64,000 nucleotides of DNA from Cenococcum geophilum 1.58 (lineage: Eukaryota; Ascomycota; Dothideomycetes; Gloniales; Gloniaceae): positions 2,914,001 through 2,978,000 of the forward strand of contig KV748183.1 in assembly GCA_001692895.1 (NCBI GenBank), in the 5' to 3' direction. The notes below the pieces were generated by a model, which was not told where the DNA came from, did no database searches, and saw only the letters and a program-made list of their open reading frames with translations. Within the stretch, counting starts at the first letter, position 1. Each line of letters begins with the position of its first letter. This document shows, in pieces, positions 12,761 to 22,600 of this stretch. Position numbers and translations under genes: made by a program.

Positions 12761-13225
12761 CCTTCTTACATAAGCTATCTGCGCGGAGCCCTTTCTAAAC
12801 AGCCTCTACTAGGCCTTTAATTATAGCTTCTTCTATTTTATAAGTCTAGCTAATACGCTATTTCTTTATAGTTGCTTGGCAAGCTATAGGCTATATATAA
12901 AGGGGCGAAGGGCGTAAAGAACGTAGTATATACGCATTAGTGGCAGAAGTAGGGGTGGCAGTTGTTAATAATATAGTAATAGGACACTGAAATAAGGAGC
13001 TGGTAGTAGAGGTTTAGTAGTAGGTACGTTTTAGTAGAGGATTAATCAATGTGGGTAGAAGACGTCGCTAATTTTAAGCCTCATCTAAGGCCTTTTTAGA
13101 ACGATTAACCAAACAGTTAGCTTTATTTCAGATTGAGTACAACTACCAGATTAAGCGCTACTAATTATCTACTAATTGACGCCGGCGAAAGCACAGATTA
13201 ACGTCAGATTAAAAAAGCTCCAGAT

Positions 13226-13242
13226 TGCAACCGAACACGCCC
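13226..13242 (-). repeat. Right terminal inverted repeat of the Harbinger element
   Basis: Reads gggcgtgttcggttgca on the minus strand. It is less mutated than the left end and is followed by the TAA duplication at 13243-13245. Confidence 0.82.
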
Positions 13243-13245
13243 TAA

Positions 13246-15004
13246 AACGATATATTATATTAGCGTCGTCTATTAAGAGAAATATATAACTTTAAGATAT
13301 AGGTAACTGGTTAACCTACTTAGCTATTATAGCCTTTTACCTAAATAGGCTTTTCTAGTAGGGTAGCTTTTATATTTAGAAATTTAGCAACGTTAATTAT
13401 ATAGGTAGTATTTATAAAGGCAAAGCTATTTACTCTAGTATTAATAAGGGTAGTTATATTTATTTTATATTTATTTTAAGATACTATATATAGAACTATA
13501 AAGTGTTTCCCACCTATTAACTAACTTAGGTTAATCTCTTTAAGATTAATAGGGTACCCTAGGGGGGAGTCTTTCCCTAGGGTTCTTCTTTTCCCAACTT
13601 ATTAGACGCTTCTTCTTTCTTTATCTCCTTAATATCGCCTATATCCTTTAGCTCTAGGTAAGATAAGGTAAAGTAACCTTAATTATTATAGTTATAGTAG
13701 ATAGCCAAGGCGGAGTTAATTAGGGTATTGTAATAAGTACTAGTTAATAGTGGGGTATATAGCTAGTTAGGTGAGGCTTACTAGTGCGTTAATATAACCG
13801 CTTTTAGTATAAGAGCCGTTATAACTTATCTTCCTACTCTAGCTCCTATAGGTATAGTTAATAAATTTCGGCTATTATAAGCCCTTTTTTATTAATTAGA
13901 ATAGGTATTACTTCGCTTTAGTTCTAAGTTTAGTAACAGATATTAGGCTATAAGTCTTTAGTAGGTTAGTAGGTCGTCTAAGGCTACTATAATCTTTTCT
14001 TATAGTTAAACCGTTAGCTTATTATATAGGTTTAAACAGTAGTTCTTAAGAGGAACCTAGCCTTTACCTGCTAAGTATAAAAATTAAGTCTAAAACTTAG
14101 TAAAGGATTAGTTTAACTTTATTATTAAGCCATTATAGTTATAACGCGCATCTTACACTTTATTTAGGTTTATATAAATAGCGGCTAAATACTATAGTAT
14201 TTTACTAATAGATATAAAGCGGACAGGGAAGTCGTCCTTAAATTTGGCTTAAAGGTAACATTAAGTATCTCCTATAGTTTAACTAAAGAGGTAAAGCATC
14301 TTGGCTTCTTTAGAGGGGAAATAGTTATAGTTAACGCGAAGTTTTCCTTATACTTAGATCCTCTAATTCTTAAAGGTAGGGTCTATCCTATTAGATAGGG
14401 GTTAGGGGTTAAGAAGCTTAACGAACTTTAATTACTTTGTTATTATATCCGTACTCCTTAGTATATTATATTTAATAGAGTAAACAGGTTAGCTAGGGCT
14501 TTAAGAAGGGGAAGCTAGGCTATTTTATAAGGCTATAAGGCTTTCTAGGATCTTTTATAAGGTCTCTTATATATTTCTAGCTTTAAGATAATTAACTTTC
14601 TAGCTAGCCGCAAGGGCGTAAATCTACTCGCGTACGTTTATAATGTTATTATTATCTTTAATTTCTAATCCCAGTTAGATCTTAGGTTCCTCTTAAGTAA
14701 AGGCAGCTCTCTTAAATAAGCTTACTTTAGGTACCATTATTAGCTTTTTAGAATTCGTTAGTATTATACGCTTTAGTTTTAATTCCGGGAGTATAGGTCT
14801 AATCCTATCTAGCTTATAAAGTAAGAGATTGTTAAGGCCTTTCTAGGCAGTATAGAGTTGTTTTAGTATCTAAATATAGCGCGTTAACGCGTCGTTATAG
14901 ATAAAGTTTCTTTTAGGGTAGGATATTATTAAGGCCTTCCCAGGCAGTATAGGGTCAGCTTAGTATAATATAACAGCTTGCATAAATGCCTCTAAACCAA
15001 AGCT
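13246..15004 (-). pseudogene. Gag-side internal region of the outer Gypsy element
   Basis: This AT-rich stretch lies between the Harbinger insertion and the LTR at 15005-15234. In the minus orientation of the outer Gypsy it is where primer-binding site, leader and gag should be. A minus-strand frame with few stops is visible at about 14590-14930 (KRNFIYNDALTRY... and further Lys/Leu-rich segments), but no diagnostic gag motif can be named. The assignment to gag is by position only. Confidence 0.5.
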
Positions 15005-15234
15005 TGTGGAATATTATCTTACAAAGATACTAAGCTAAGGAGAAGGAAAAGGGGGTCGCTAGGGCTGGTGTAAATAAATAAGTAGCGCGAGTCGCCAAGG
15101 CGCTAGTAGTAGGCAAGCTAATAGTAGAAAACAGTACCAGACAGTATGCGACAATATGAGACAATATGACAGGTGGCAGAATATGGCAGAACTTAGGCAG
15201 AACTTGGCAGGTGACGCGCTCTAGCACCGTCACA
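15005..15234 (-). repeat. 5' LTR of the outer minus-strand Gypsy
   Basis: A 230-bp block that reads TGTGACGGTG... to ...TTCCACA on the minus strand, so it has TG...CA ends. It shares a recognisable 34-bp block (15091-15124) with the CRV1 LTR (9531-9564). The partner LTR is outside the window, so the boundaries rest on the ends and on position. Confidence 0.6.
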
Positions 15235-15689
15235 CTAAATATATTATATTTTAAATTATTACTTTTCTATAATTATTAAAAGGCATACTAATTTATCTAT
15301 AGAAACTTAAATATACTAAGAGGATAAGTATAATAATATTACCATGCCTAGTTAAATGTGGCTGCTAGACTTAGCGTTATTATATTAGTTAAAGCCACTA
15401 TATAAGCGTCCTAAACTCTTCTAAGGTCTCTTAAAAAAATGCTATATTGCATTTATATAATTTAAAACTACAGTCTTATTATATATCTTACCTTTTATAG
15501 CCCTTATAATTTTTGCTCTAATTAGACCCCACAGTCTTATTTTATCTTTAATTAGTATATACAGGCCGCACTTTATAGAGCGTTATTATCTATGCAAGGG
15601 ATAGTTATATATTATAGTTAGACAATGTCGCTTAACAAAATGTGAATGGAAAGTTTAAACTTGATCCACTTCTCGAAATTTTATACACA
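15235..15689. other. AT-rich spacer between repeats and the first gene
   Basis: No gene is seen. The sequence is AT-rich with poly-A/T runs up to about 15640, then shifts to the balanced composition of the gene island. It includes the 3' flank of the Clr5-ankyrin gene. Confidence 0.6.
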
Positions 15690-18351
15690 TTATAAATCCG
15701 CAAGTGACCAATCTATCCAAGAACTGAAATCCATACTCTTGCTCTCATCAGGGGCGGCATTTCGGGGTGTTTCCTGGGGAGATTCAACTTCCAGAGCGTG
15801 ATTATTTTTAACTTCCTGATTGCCATTCTCCATCCTTTGTGTGTGGCCCTTGAAGAGCGTTGTATTTTCATTACCCAAGTCTTCCGTTCCATAGTCACCC
15901 TCATCCTCTTCGTTCATTTCATAGTCACCCTCATAATCATCGTAGCCATCGCTGTCCTCGTTATCTTCATAGTTTTCATAGCCCTCATTGCTCTCATCAT
16001 TCTCGTAGATATTACCGATCGTGGAAGGATATAGGCAAGGATCGTCCTACGTATATATAACATTAGTAATTATATATTTGTAGATAGTAGTCATATAGAG
16101 CACGCTCGCAGCCGCATATTTGTCAGAGTATTGGAAAGGATATACTCGAATTCAATGGATGGGATACTTACGGGAAGATGGACAGGCCGGCGAGTTTCGT
16201 TGGTAGTATCTTTACCTGCGCTTTCTAAAGCTGATATCCATATGTCCCAGAGATATTCGCTCTGAATATACTGTGATGGTGTTCTGCCCGATAAATCTTG
16301 CAGACGATAGTCACATCCTGCATTGAGAAGGCCAGCCAACTTCGTTTTTATCTCGTGCAAGACCTCGTCATAAAAATCATAGTATCGATCCAAACAGTCG
16401 CAACTCTCTCCGTTTAGGTAATGTTTACCATGGCAGAGTGATAGTGAAAGATGAAGAGCTCCACACCCCTTGTCATCTGTTGCAGATACATCCGCCCCGT
16501 TCCTGATGAGAGCGAGGAGATATGTCGAGCAAGGACAGGTTAATGCTGCTGTCCAAAGTAATGGCGTTAGACCGTAGCCATTGCAGTATTCAAGGTCCAC
16601 TCCTATCCGGATCCAGTATACCAACATTCGTTCTAGGACATGAGAATCAACCATACCAGTTAATATATTACCTGGCAAGTGTAGAAGGGTACCATATCTT
16701 AGATCGCCGCCAAGGTGATTGAAGTCAATGGTATCTTCAACGCAGACTGCATCAGTGCCCTTATCGAGAGCAAGCCGAGACAAATTTTCGCAAACTTCGA
16801 AATCGTGGGTAAAACTTAAGGAACGCAGTGGTTCTCCTTGTAAGCTATATTGACGTTCTAAAAAGCCAACCCATATTGCCCATAAAATATTGTTAACCCT
16901 ACTATATGAAGAGATTAGTATCAATCAACCGAAAATGACGAGAAGCTGAAAAGAGAGACTCACAAGTGGACATCTCGAACAGGTGAGCCTTGTTGAAGAA
17001 GAAATAGAGTAATTTCATACAAACCGAGGTGGGCAGATCGCTGACGCAAGTATTAGCTAAACTCTAGGGTAGGTAGAATGATATCCATACCATTATCAAA
17101 AGGTTTTCTTCATGCTCAATCATGTCCCAAGGAGACGCCTTTCCAGTTGAGAAAAGTTGTTGTAGCTTTCCCATGTCGTTTTGCATGACTGCTTTATATG
17201 TAGGCGAGCCAGAGTAAATCGTATTATAGCAGCGAAGGCTTCGCGAAATTCTTGGTATATATGACGCTTCACCATACAAACAAATATCAATTGAGATAGT
17301 TTTTTTGCGACTAGTCGTATTGGAGATGACAGTAAAGTGTACCAAGAGTGACTCTCGCTCGGAAAGCCAAGTCGGGTCTAGTCGCTTCACCGTAACTCTT
17401 AAGAACTTATTTTGGTCCCTATCGTTATGGCAATGCCATTCATACATAGCAGAGCGTGCCCATAGATACTGACCACTGTAATCTGAGGGCTTTATTTCAG
17501 TTACGTCTCCGCTGCCGATGGCTACACGGAGTTCAGAAGAGATTGTGGAGTTTTTGCGAGTTAGCTCGAGCACGCCACTGGCAGGCATCTCTTGTGGGTT
17601 GACTAAAGGCTCTTGAAAAGCTGTGCGAAGGAGTTGGACCATTTTCTCAGACCCGCCGATGTCAACCAGTTTTCGTAGGCAGCATTGTGTATGGTCTTTG
17701 CACAGTGTAAGCGGAAAGTCATTTATCCCTGGAGCAGAGGATGATCTAGAGGCCTATGAAAATAAATTAATGACAACGATTACTTGAAGTAGAGCTTCGG
17801 TTACGAATAAGGTGACAAGAAGGGCCTACCATTGAAGCTCCTGCGATATAAGCCATGGCAGGGGAGGGACTAGGGGTCCGAACTGAAATCCATGCAGGCA
17901 TTTTAGGACTCGCTACTTCATGTCGTCAATATAGAGAATATTCAAAGATGTTGGCGCACTTGCCTGGTCCGTAAAAGTCTGTGGCTTTGAATATTCCTTG
18001 CTGGGATATCTGCTTGGCGACCTTTTGCTTTGGCAGCTTAACGCCAAAAGCATAGACACTGCTATCTTTGCCATCTCTTTTACGCTTAAGAATCTTGTGA
18101 TGAATACCTTTCCAATTTTCTCCTTTCAGATTCTTGGGGATTTCCCACAACTTAAACTGTTGTTTATACTCGACTAGGCTTTTTTGTTGGTAGTTAGAGT
18201 AGATGCAATTAACTAGGATTTTAAACGAAACTTACGTGGCATGGAAGTCATGAGTGTTTGACATGTGCTCTTTGACTGAATCAAGAGATTCGCGCTTGCA
18301 GAAGTAGAGGTCTATGAGCGTGTTCTTGTGCTGGTCCCATCGGTTGTCCAT
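15690..18351 (-). CDS. Clr5-domain ankyrin-repeat protein, seven exons
   Basis: Seven exons join in frame to 736 codons plus stop: 18236-18351, 17964-18178, 17830-17882, 17091-17753, 16964-17040, 16172-16901 and 15690-16046. Residues 1-60 form a Clr5 domain (MDNRWDQHKNTLIDLYF, later EYKQQFKLWEIPKNLKG). The domain was named from a fission yeast silencing factor and is common at the N-terminus of fungal ankyrin proteins. Ankyrin-like helices start near residue 355 (LFLLQQGSP) and continue in exon 6 (GLTPLLWTAAL, LIRNGADVSATDDKGCGALH, LLNAGCDYRLQDLSGRTP). The last exon encodes an Asp/Glu/Tyr/Asn-rich acidic tail. Introns have clear donors (GTAAGT, GTGAGT) and branch sites (TACTAAT, ACTAATC). One intron (17883-17963) is inferred to be GC-AG (GCAAGT...TTTCAG). 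Without it the locus would split into a 122-aa Clr5 protein and a 617-aa ankyrin protein. The function is unknown, possibly nuclear. Confidence 0.8.
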
Positions 18352-19697
18352 CGTGTCGAAGCGTACGTTGCCTTCGCGCTGAAATCTTGGGAAGAATGTT
18401 GGAGATGCTTAGGGACATTATACGAACGTGCGAGGTGATGCCTTTATACTTTCAATATGAGGAAGAGGGTAGCGGGAGGGAGGTGGCGTGGCTCATGGTA
18501 ACCCTGCGGCGGCTGCGAAATGATTGGCCCCTTCCAAAACATACTGCACACATTGATTGGCCGCCCCCAAATCGCAACGTAAGCTTTTATTGGCTGCTTC
18601 CAATATTTTCCCTGCTAGCTGGATATAGCGAAGCAGCCATAGCCCTATCCCTGAACCTATTTGTTGATCAACTGAAATCGCTTGATGCGGCATCAGCAAA
18701 GCCGTTTTGGAGACGCCCGCTAAACTACACGTCATGCAATTAATTACGGTGCAATCAACTATGTCTTTCTGACTGCTGGAATTCCCGATAACCATCGTGA
18801 AATCCTTGCCCTACGTAAAATGCAGCCCCACTCAGTCCAAGCTTTGCGAACAATAACATGCAAGTCTAGCCGTCACATTCACGATAGGCCTTGCACCCTC
18901 TCCTTGAACTGGCTATCTGATCAACCGCCCAGCATGTTCTTCTGCTCTCTCGTTGAAGTGTGCCGGAGCCTTATCTTCAACGTGTCTGTTCCGGCCCCCA
19001 TTTACACGCTGCAAGCCTCGTCCTTTCGTCCACCCCTCATCCGCAATAAACCAACTGACCTTAATCAGCGGGTACAAAAGCACACACAAAAGCCACGGAT
19101 AAACTTAAATAATTTTTACCCTCAGCCTCCTCCATATAACACAACTCTCCTCCTTCTCCTGCAAACCACAACTGCAGCTCAAAAGCAAAAGGATCTAATT
19201 GTACAAGTTACTTCAGCCGTCCTCCCCTCACCCAGCAACAGTAGTAACAGCAGGAGCCAGAGCAGGAGAAATCCCCAAACGCACCAGCACGAGCCAAATA
19301 TAAAACAACACAATAGAAGTCTCGGTGTAAGTATACCTATCCCGCCACGCAAATCAGATAAAACAAAGCGCGGAATGAGGTCTTTTTAAGTAAAAATGGA
19401 AAAAAACCGAAGAGGAATTCCCAGCAGTAAATGTGTTACCCAGTAAAAAGGTAGTCCCGATCCAATACCAAGCAGCTCCTCCCAAATGCCGATCCAGCCG
19501 AATATCAACGACGTGAAGAATAGCTCATCTCCGCTTTCTCCACTCTCCGTTTCCTCCCATCTTTCCCTTCCACACCTATAAGCCACTAGAGAGCACAAAG
19601 GAGCAGCACCTGCTCGCATTCCTCTCAGCAGCACAGGCAAAATCAACGATAACAGCAAAAGAAAAACAGTAATCCCTAAACCCGAATAATTCTAATG
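18352..19697. other. Intergenic region between Clr5-ankyrin start and INO80 stop
   Basis: About 1.35 kb without a convincing gene. It holds the promoter of the Clr5-ankyrin gene and the 3' flank of INO80. Open frames of 90-189 codons are present (for example 18820-19389 plus, 19386-19658 minus) but show no domain, and their composition is low-complexity. Confidence 0.6.
18523..18593 (-). promoter_or_regulatory. Three CCAAT boxes at 33-bp spacing upstream of the Clr5-ankyrin gene
   Basis: ATTGG occurs at 18523-18527, 18556-18560 and 18589-18593, reading CCAAT on the minus strand, 172-242 bp upstream of the start codon. Two of the three have the context TTGATTGGCC or TGATTGGCC. CCAAT is bound by the fungal Hap2/3/5 complex. 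The even 33-bp spacing (about three helical turns) places the sites on one face of the DNA. Confidence 0.5.
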
Positions 19698-22600
19698 TTA
19701 CATAGCGCCAGCCCCCGCGTCCGTCTGGCCGTCCGCGATGGCCAGGCGCTGCTTGAGCGTCTTCGCCTTCTTCGAGATGCCCTTGCGCTTACCCTTAGCA
19801 GCCGGGCCGGGCTCCGCGGCAGGAATAGGCGTCGCAGTGCCAGAGGGTTTAGCGCTTCCGTCATCGAAGTGTCCTTCGCCTGAGCAATCGTCAGCGGCGC
19901 CGTCTCATGGCTCAAACAACGTTGCAGGCGAAAATGGGGATGCGTGTTGGGACTCACCTTCATGATACATATCATCCAAACTCATATCGGCGCGCTTCTT
20001 GGGCGCCTTCCTCTTCTTCCCCGGCGGCGCATTCGCCTCCGCCGCTGCCATCTCAGCCTCCTTCTTCTCGATCTCGGCCGCCTGGTCGTCGTCCGCAAGC
20101 CACATGGCGATATCCTTGGTGCGATTCTCACGCGAGCGCGTGTTGAAGTCGACCTGCGCGCCCGCGCCGCCCGAGATGACGACGCGCTGCACCTCCTCCT
20201 TCTGCAGAGCACGCTTGCGGATCCGCTCCTCGATCGTGCCGCGCGTGATCAGCCGGTACACCGTCACTTGCCGCGTCTGGCCCAGGCGATGCGCCCGGTC
20301 CATCGCTTGGCTGTCGATGGTCGGGTTCCAGTCCGAGTCGTAGAAGATGACGGTGTCGGCCGACGTTAAGTTAATGCCGAGACCGCCAGCGCGCGTCGAC
20401 AGCAGGAAGATGAAGATGTCGGGTCGGGTTTGGAAGTCGGCGACCGTGTCTCGTCGGTCTTCGAGCTTGGTGGAGCCGTCGAGGCGGCAGTACTTGTAAT
20501 TACGGTAGGTGAGGTACTCTTCCATCAAGTCGATCATTCGGGTCATTTGGAAGTACAAAAGCACACGGTGGTTACCTTCTTTGAGTTCTTTGAGCAGTTG
20601 GTCCAGCCTGGCAAGCTTACCTGAGTCGGTAACGAAACGCCGCATCGAGGGTACTTGGATGTGTGTGTATCTGGCCCTTTTGTTGGTTGGTGGCGGTAGC
20701 AAGCCAGTAATTGGAAGCTTGGCCGGATCGATCTTTGATTCCAATATTGCTTGCTCAGACTTCTCGGAAACGCCGTAGAGTGCCCTTCGCACAGACTTAT
20801 TGAAGAAGTCCCTTTGTTTCTCTACGATCACACCTTGGCTTGAGCAATACAACTCAATGGGAGGAGCCGAAGCCGGAGGCTTGGCACAACGTTCGACCGT
20901 GTCCAGGCCAGTTTCTTCCAAGGCAGTCTTCGATACATTGAGTAGATTGTACATGTGCCCTTCAGCAGTAATCTCAGCTAGTGGAAGACGATCCTGCCTC
21001 TCGACAATGTTCAACATTGAATGTACTGGAGTATAGATGGCACCGTCTTCTTCATCGTACATGACGCTAAGACGACTTAGGCGGCGAGGCTTCTGACGGA
21101 TATCTATTGCGCGTTGGAAAAGGCCCGTCTTGGCAGCTGACGAGGCTTCGCTCGCGGATACGTCCGTGAAGCGAAGCCAGGAAAATGCCCCGTTGTTTCG
21201 AGACGACTCCATAATGTTGTAAGGGCTCCAGACATTCATCAAGTGATGCAGATATCGACCCCTAAAGCCAGCTTTTGCGTTGTCAGGGCCGGGAAGGTCG
21301 AGGCGCCCTCCGTCACGACAAACCAGCCTCGGCAGCGGATACTCGATGAGATTTCGAACAGAGTAGCCGACGTTAACATTCTGTCCTTCCCGCAAGAACG
21401 AAGCAGTTTCGGCGAAGTAAGCGAAAGAGAGGGGTGAGCTGGTTTCGGCACGTTCGAATAGATCTGGGTGATTGCAAACCTTCCGGAACTGCATGACCAA
21501 GTTCATCAAGGTCGCACTGTCCTGCTCGTCTCCGACAACCTTCTCTATTAGATCCATGATACTGATCTTGTTTCGTAGCCCACTGTAGTAAGCTCGCTGT
21601 CGATATGTTAGATCACAGAAGACATCCAGCTCAATCTTGTCTCCCAACTCCTTTTGGACATGCTTCTTGATACGCCTAAGCATGAAAGGTTTGAGAATCA
21701 TGTGCAACCGCTTGAGTTGATCTTCGTTTAGCTTCGTGTTACTCTGAGCGTGACTTTCAATATCCTTAGAAAACCAGTCGCTGAACTCGTCATGGGAGTC
21801 GAAAAGACTCGGCATGATGAAATGCAACAAGGCCCACAGCTCCTGCATGTTATTCTGAATGGGAGTTCCCGTGAGCAGAAGACGGTTACGGCATGTTATT
21901 CTGAATGGGAGTTCCCGTGAGCAGAAGACGGTTACGGCATGTTATTCTGAATGGGAGTTCCCGTGAGCAGAAGACGGTTACGGCAGTGGAAGCCAAGCAA
22001 GCTCTTCCATCTTGAACTCTGAGACGATTTAATGGCTTGTGCTTCATCGAGAATCATATATTGCCAGCGGATTTTCTGGAAATATTGTGCGTCTTGAACG
22101 ACGAGTTGATAAGAGGTAACCAGGACGTGGAAGGAAGAGTCCTTTGAATACGTGATGTGCTTCCTATCCCAGAACTTGCGGAGGATCTTACGGTCCTTGG
22201 CATTACCCCAGTATGGCAGCACCTTTAGATTAGGAACGAATCGTGAAATTTCTTGCTGCCAATTGTGTAGGGTAGATGCAGGCGCAATAACCAGAAACGG
22301 TCCCCAGATGTTGTGGGTTTCGGCGAGATATGCCATAACAGAAATCGACTGCACAGTCTTGCCAAGACCCATTTCGTCTGCCAAGATACCGTTGATACCT
22401 TGTTCGTAGAGATTGACGAGCCAGTTGAGGCCTTTGAGTTGGTATTCCTTGAGCTGGCAATTAAGCAGTTTCGGTTGCGTGATATCCATGCTCTGCAAAC
22501 TAGTAGGGTTTTGGAAATTCATCTCTCCCTCGTCGAAGTCCGATTGCAGTTGAGCATCGTTGTTGAAGGCACGAGCACGATCCTGAGCCTCCTGGACGGC

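Larger units (their letters stand above)
10000..13242 (+). mobile_element. Complete PIF/Harbinger DNA transposon, RIP-degraded
   Basis: This is a 3,243-bp element flanked by TAA at 9997-9999 and 13243-13245, the 3-bp duplication typical of PIF/Harbinger. The terminal inverted repeats are at 10000-10016 and 13226-13242. Their 17 outer positions agree except for six differences, all C/T or G/A. Inside are a plus-strand transposase of DDE_Tnp_4 type and a convergent minus-strand ORF with a Myb/SANT-like DNA-binding domain, the two-gene arrangement typical of the superfamily. Subterminal regions carry repeated CAGATTAA/TTAATCTG motifs (for example near 10094, 10192, 13148 and 13200), plausible transposase or Myb binding sites. 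It interrupts the minus-strand Gypsy remnant. Confidence 0.88.
1..15234 (-). mobile_element. RIP-degraded Ty3/Gypsy LTR retrotransposon, interrupted, 3' end outside the window
   Basis: This is the oldest layer of the left block, read on the minus strand. Its own sequence is in three pieces: 1-2765, 9663-9999 and 13243-15234. The gaps are later insertions, each with matching target duplications. In transcription order it has an LTR at 15005-15234, a gag-like stretch around 13.3-15.0 kb, then reverse transcriptase, RNase H and the integrase zinc-binding region between about 2.2 kb and the left edge. All frames are full of stops with C-to-T/G-to-A decay, so nothing here is expressed as a full protein. 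The LTR resembles that of the nested element at 2766-9662 (shared block 15091-15124 versus 9531-9564), so the two belong to related families. The downstream LTR would lie left of base 1. Confidence 0.8.

Noticed and set aside
15798-16060. Plus-strand open frames of 66-78 codons
   Set aside because: They are the antisense of the acidic last exon of the Clr5-ankyrin gene. The Ile/Val/Leu- or His/Ser-rich products are reading-frame shadows.
17856-17926. Clr5 part (17926-18351) and ankyrin part (15690-17856) as two separate genes
   Set aside because: They join in phase through a GC-AG intron and the combined domain order is a known fungal architecture. A 70-bp gap would leave no room for a terminator and promoter. 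Still an inference.
18820-19389. 189-codon plus-strand open frame downstream of INO80
   Set aside because: Composition is low-complexity and Ser/Pro/Gln/Thr-rich, with no domain and no splice or start context; it is most likely non-coding.
19386-19658. 90-codon minus-strand hydrophobic frame below INO80
   Set aside because: It lies in the INO80 3' flank. Apart from hydrophobic segments there is no support.
21845-21982. INO80 triplication as an intron or as exon repeats kept in frame
   Set aside because: 92 bp is not a multiple of three, and no GT-AG pair can remove exactly two units because the repeat lacks an AGGT junction.
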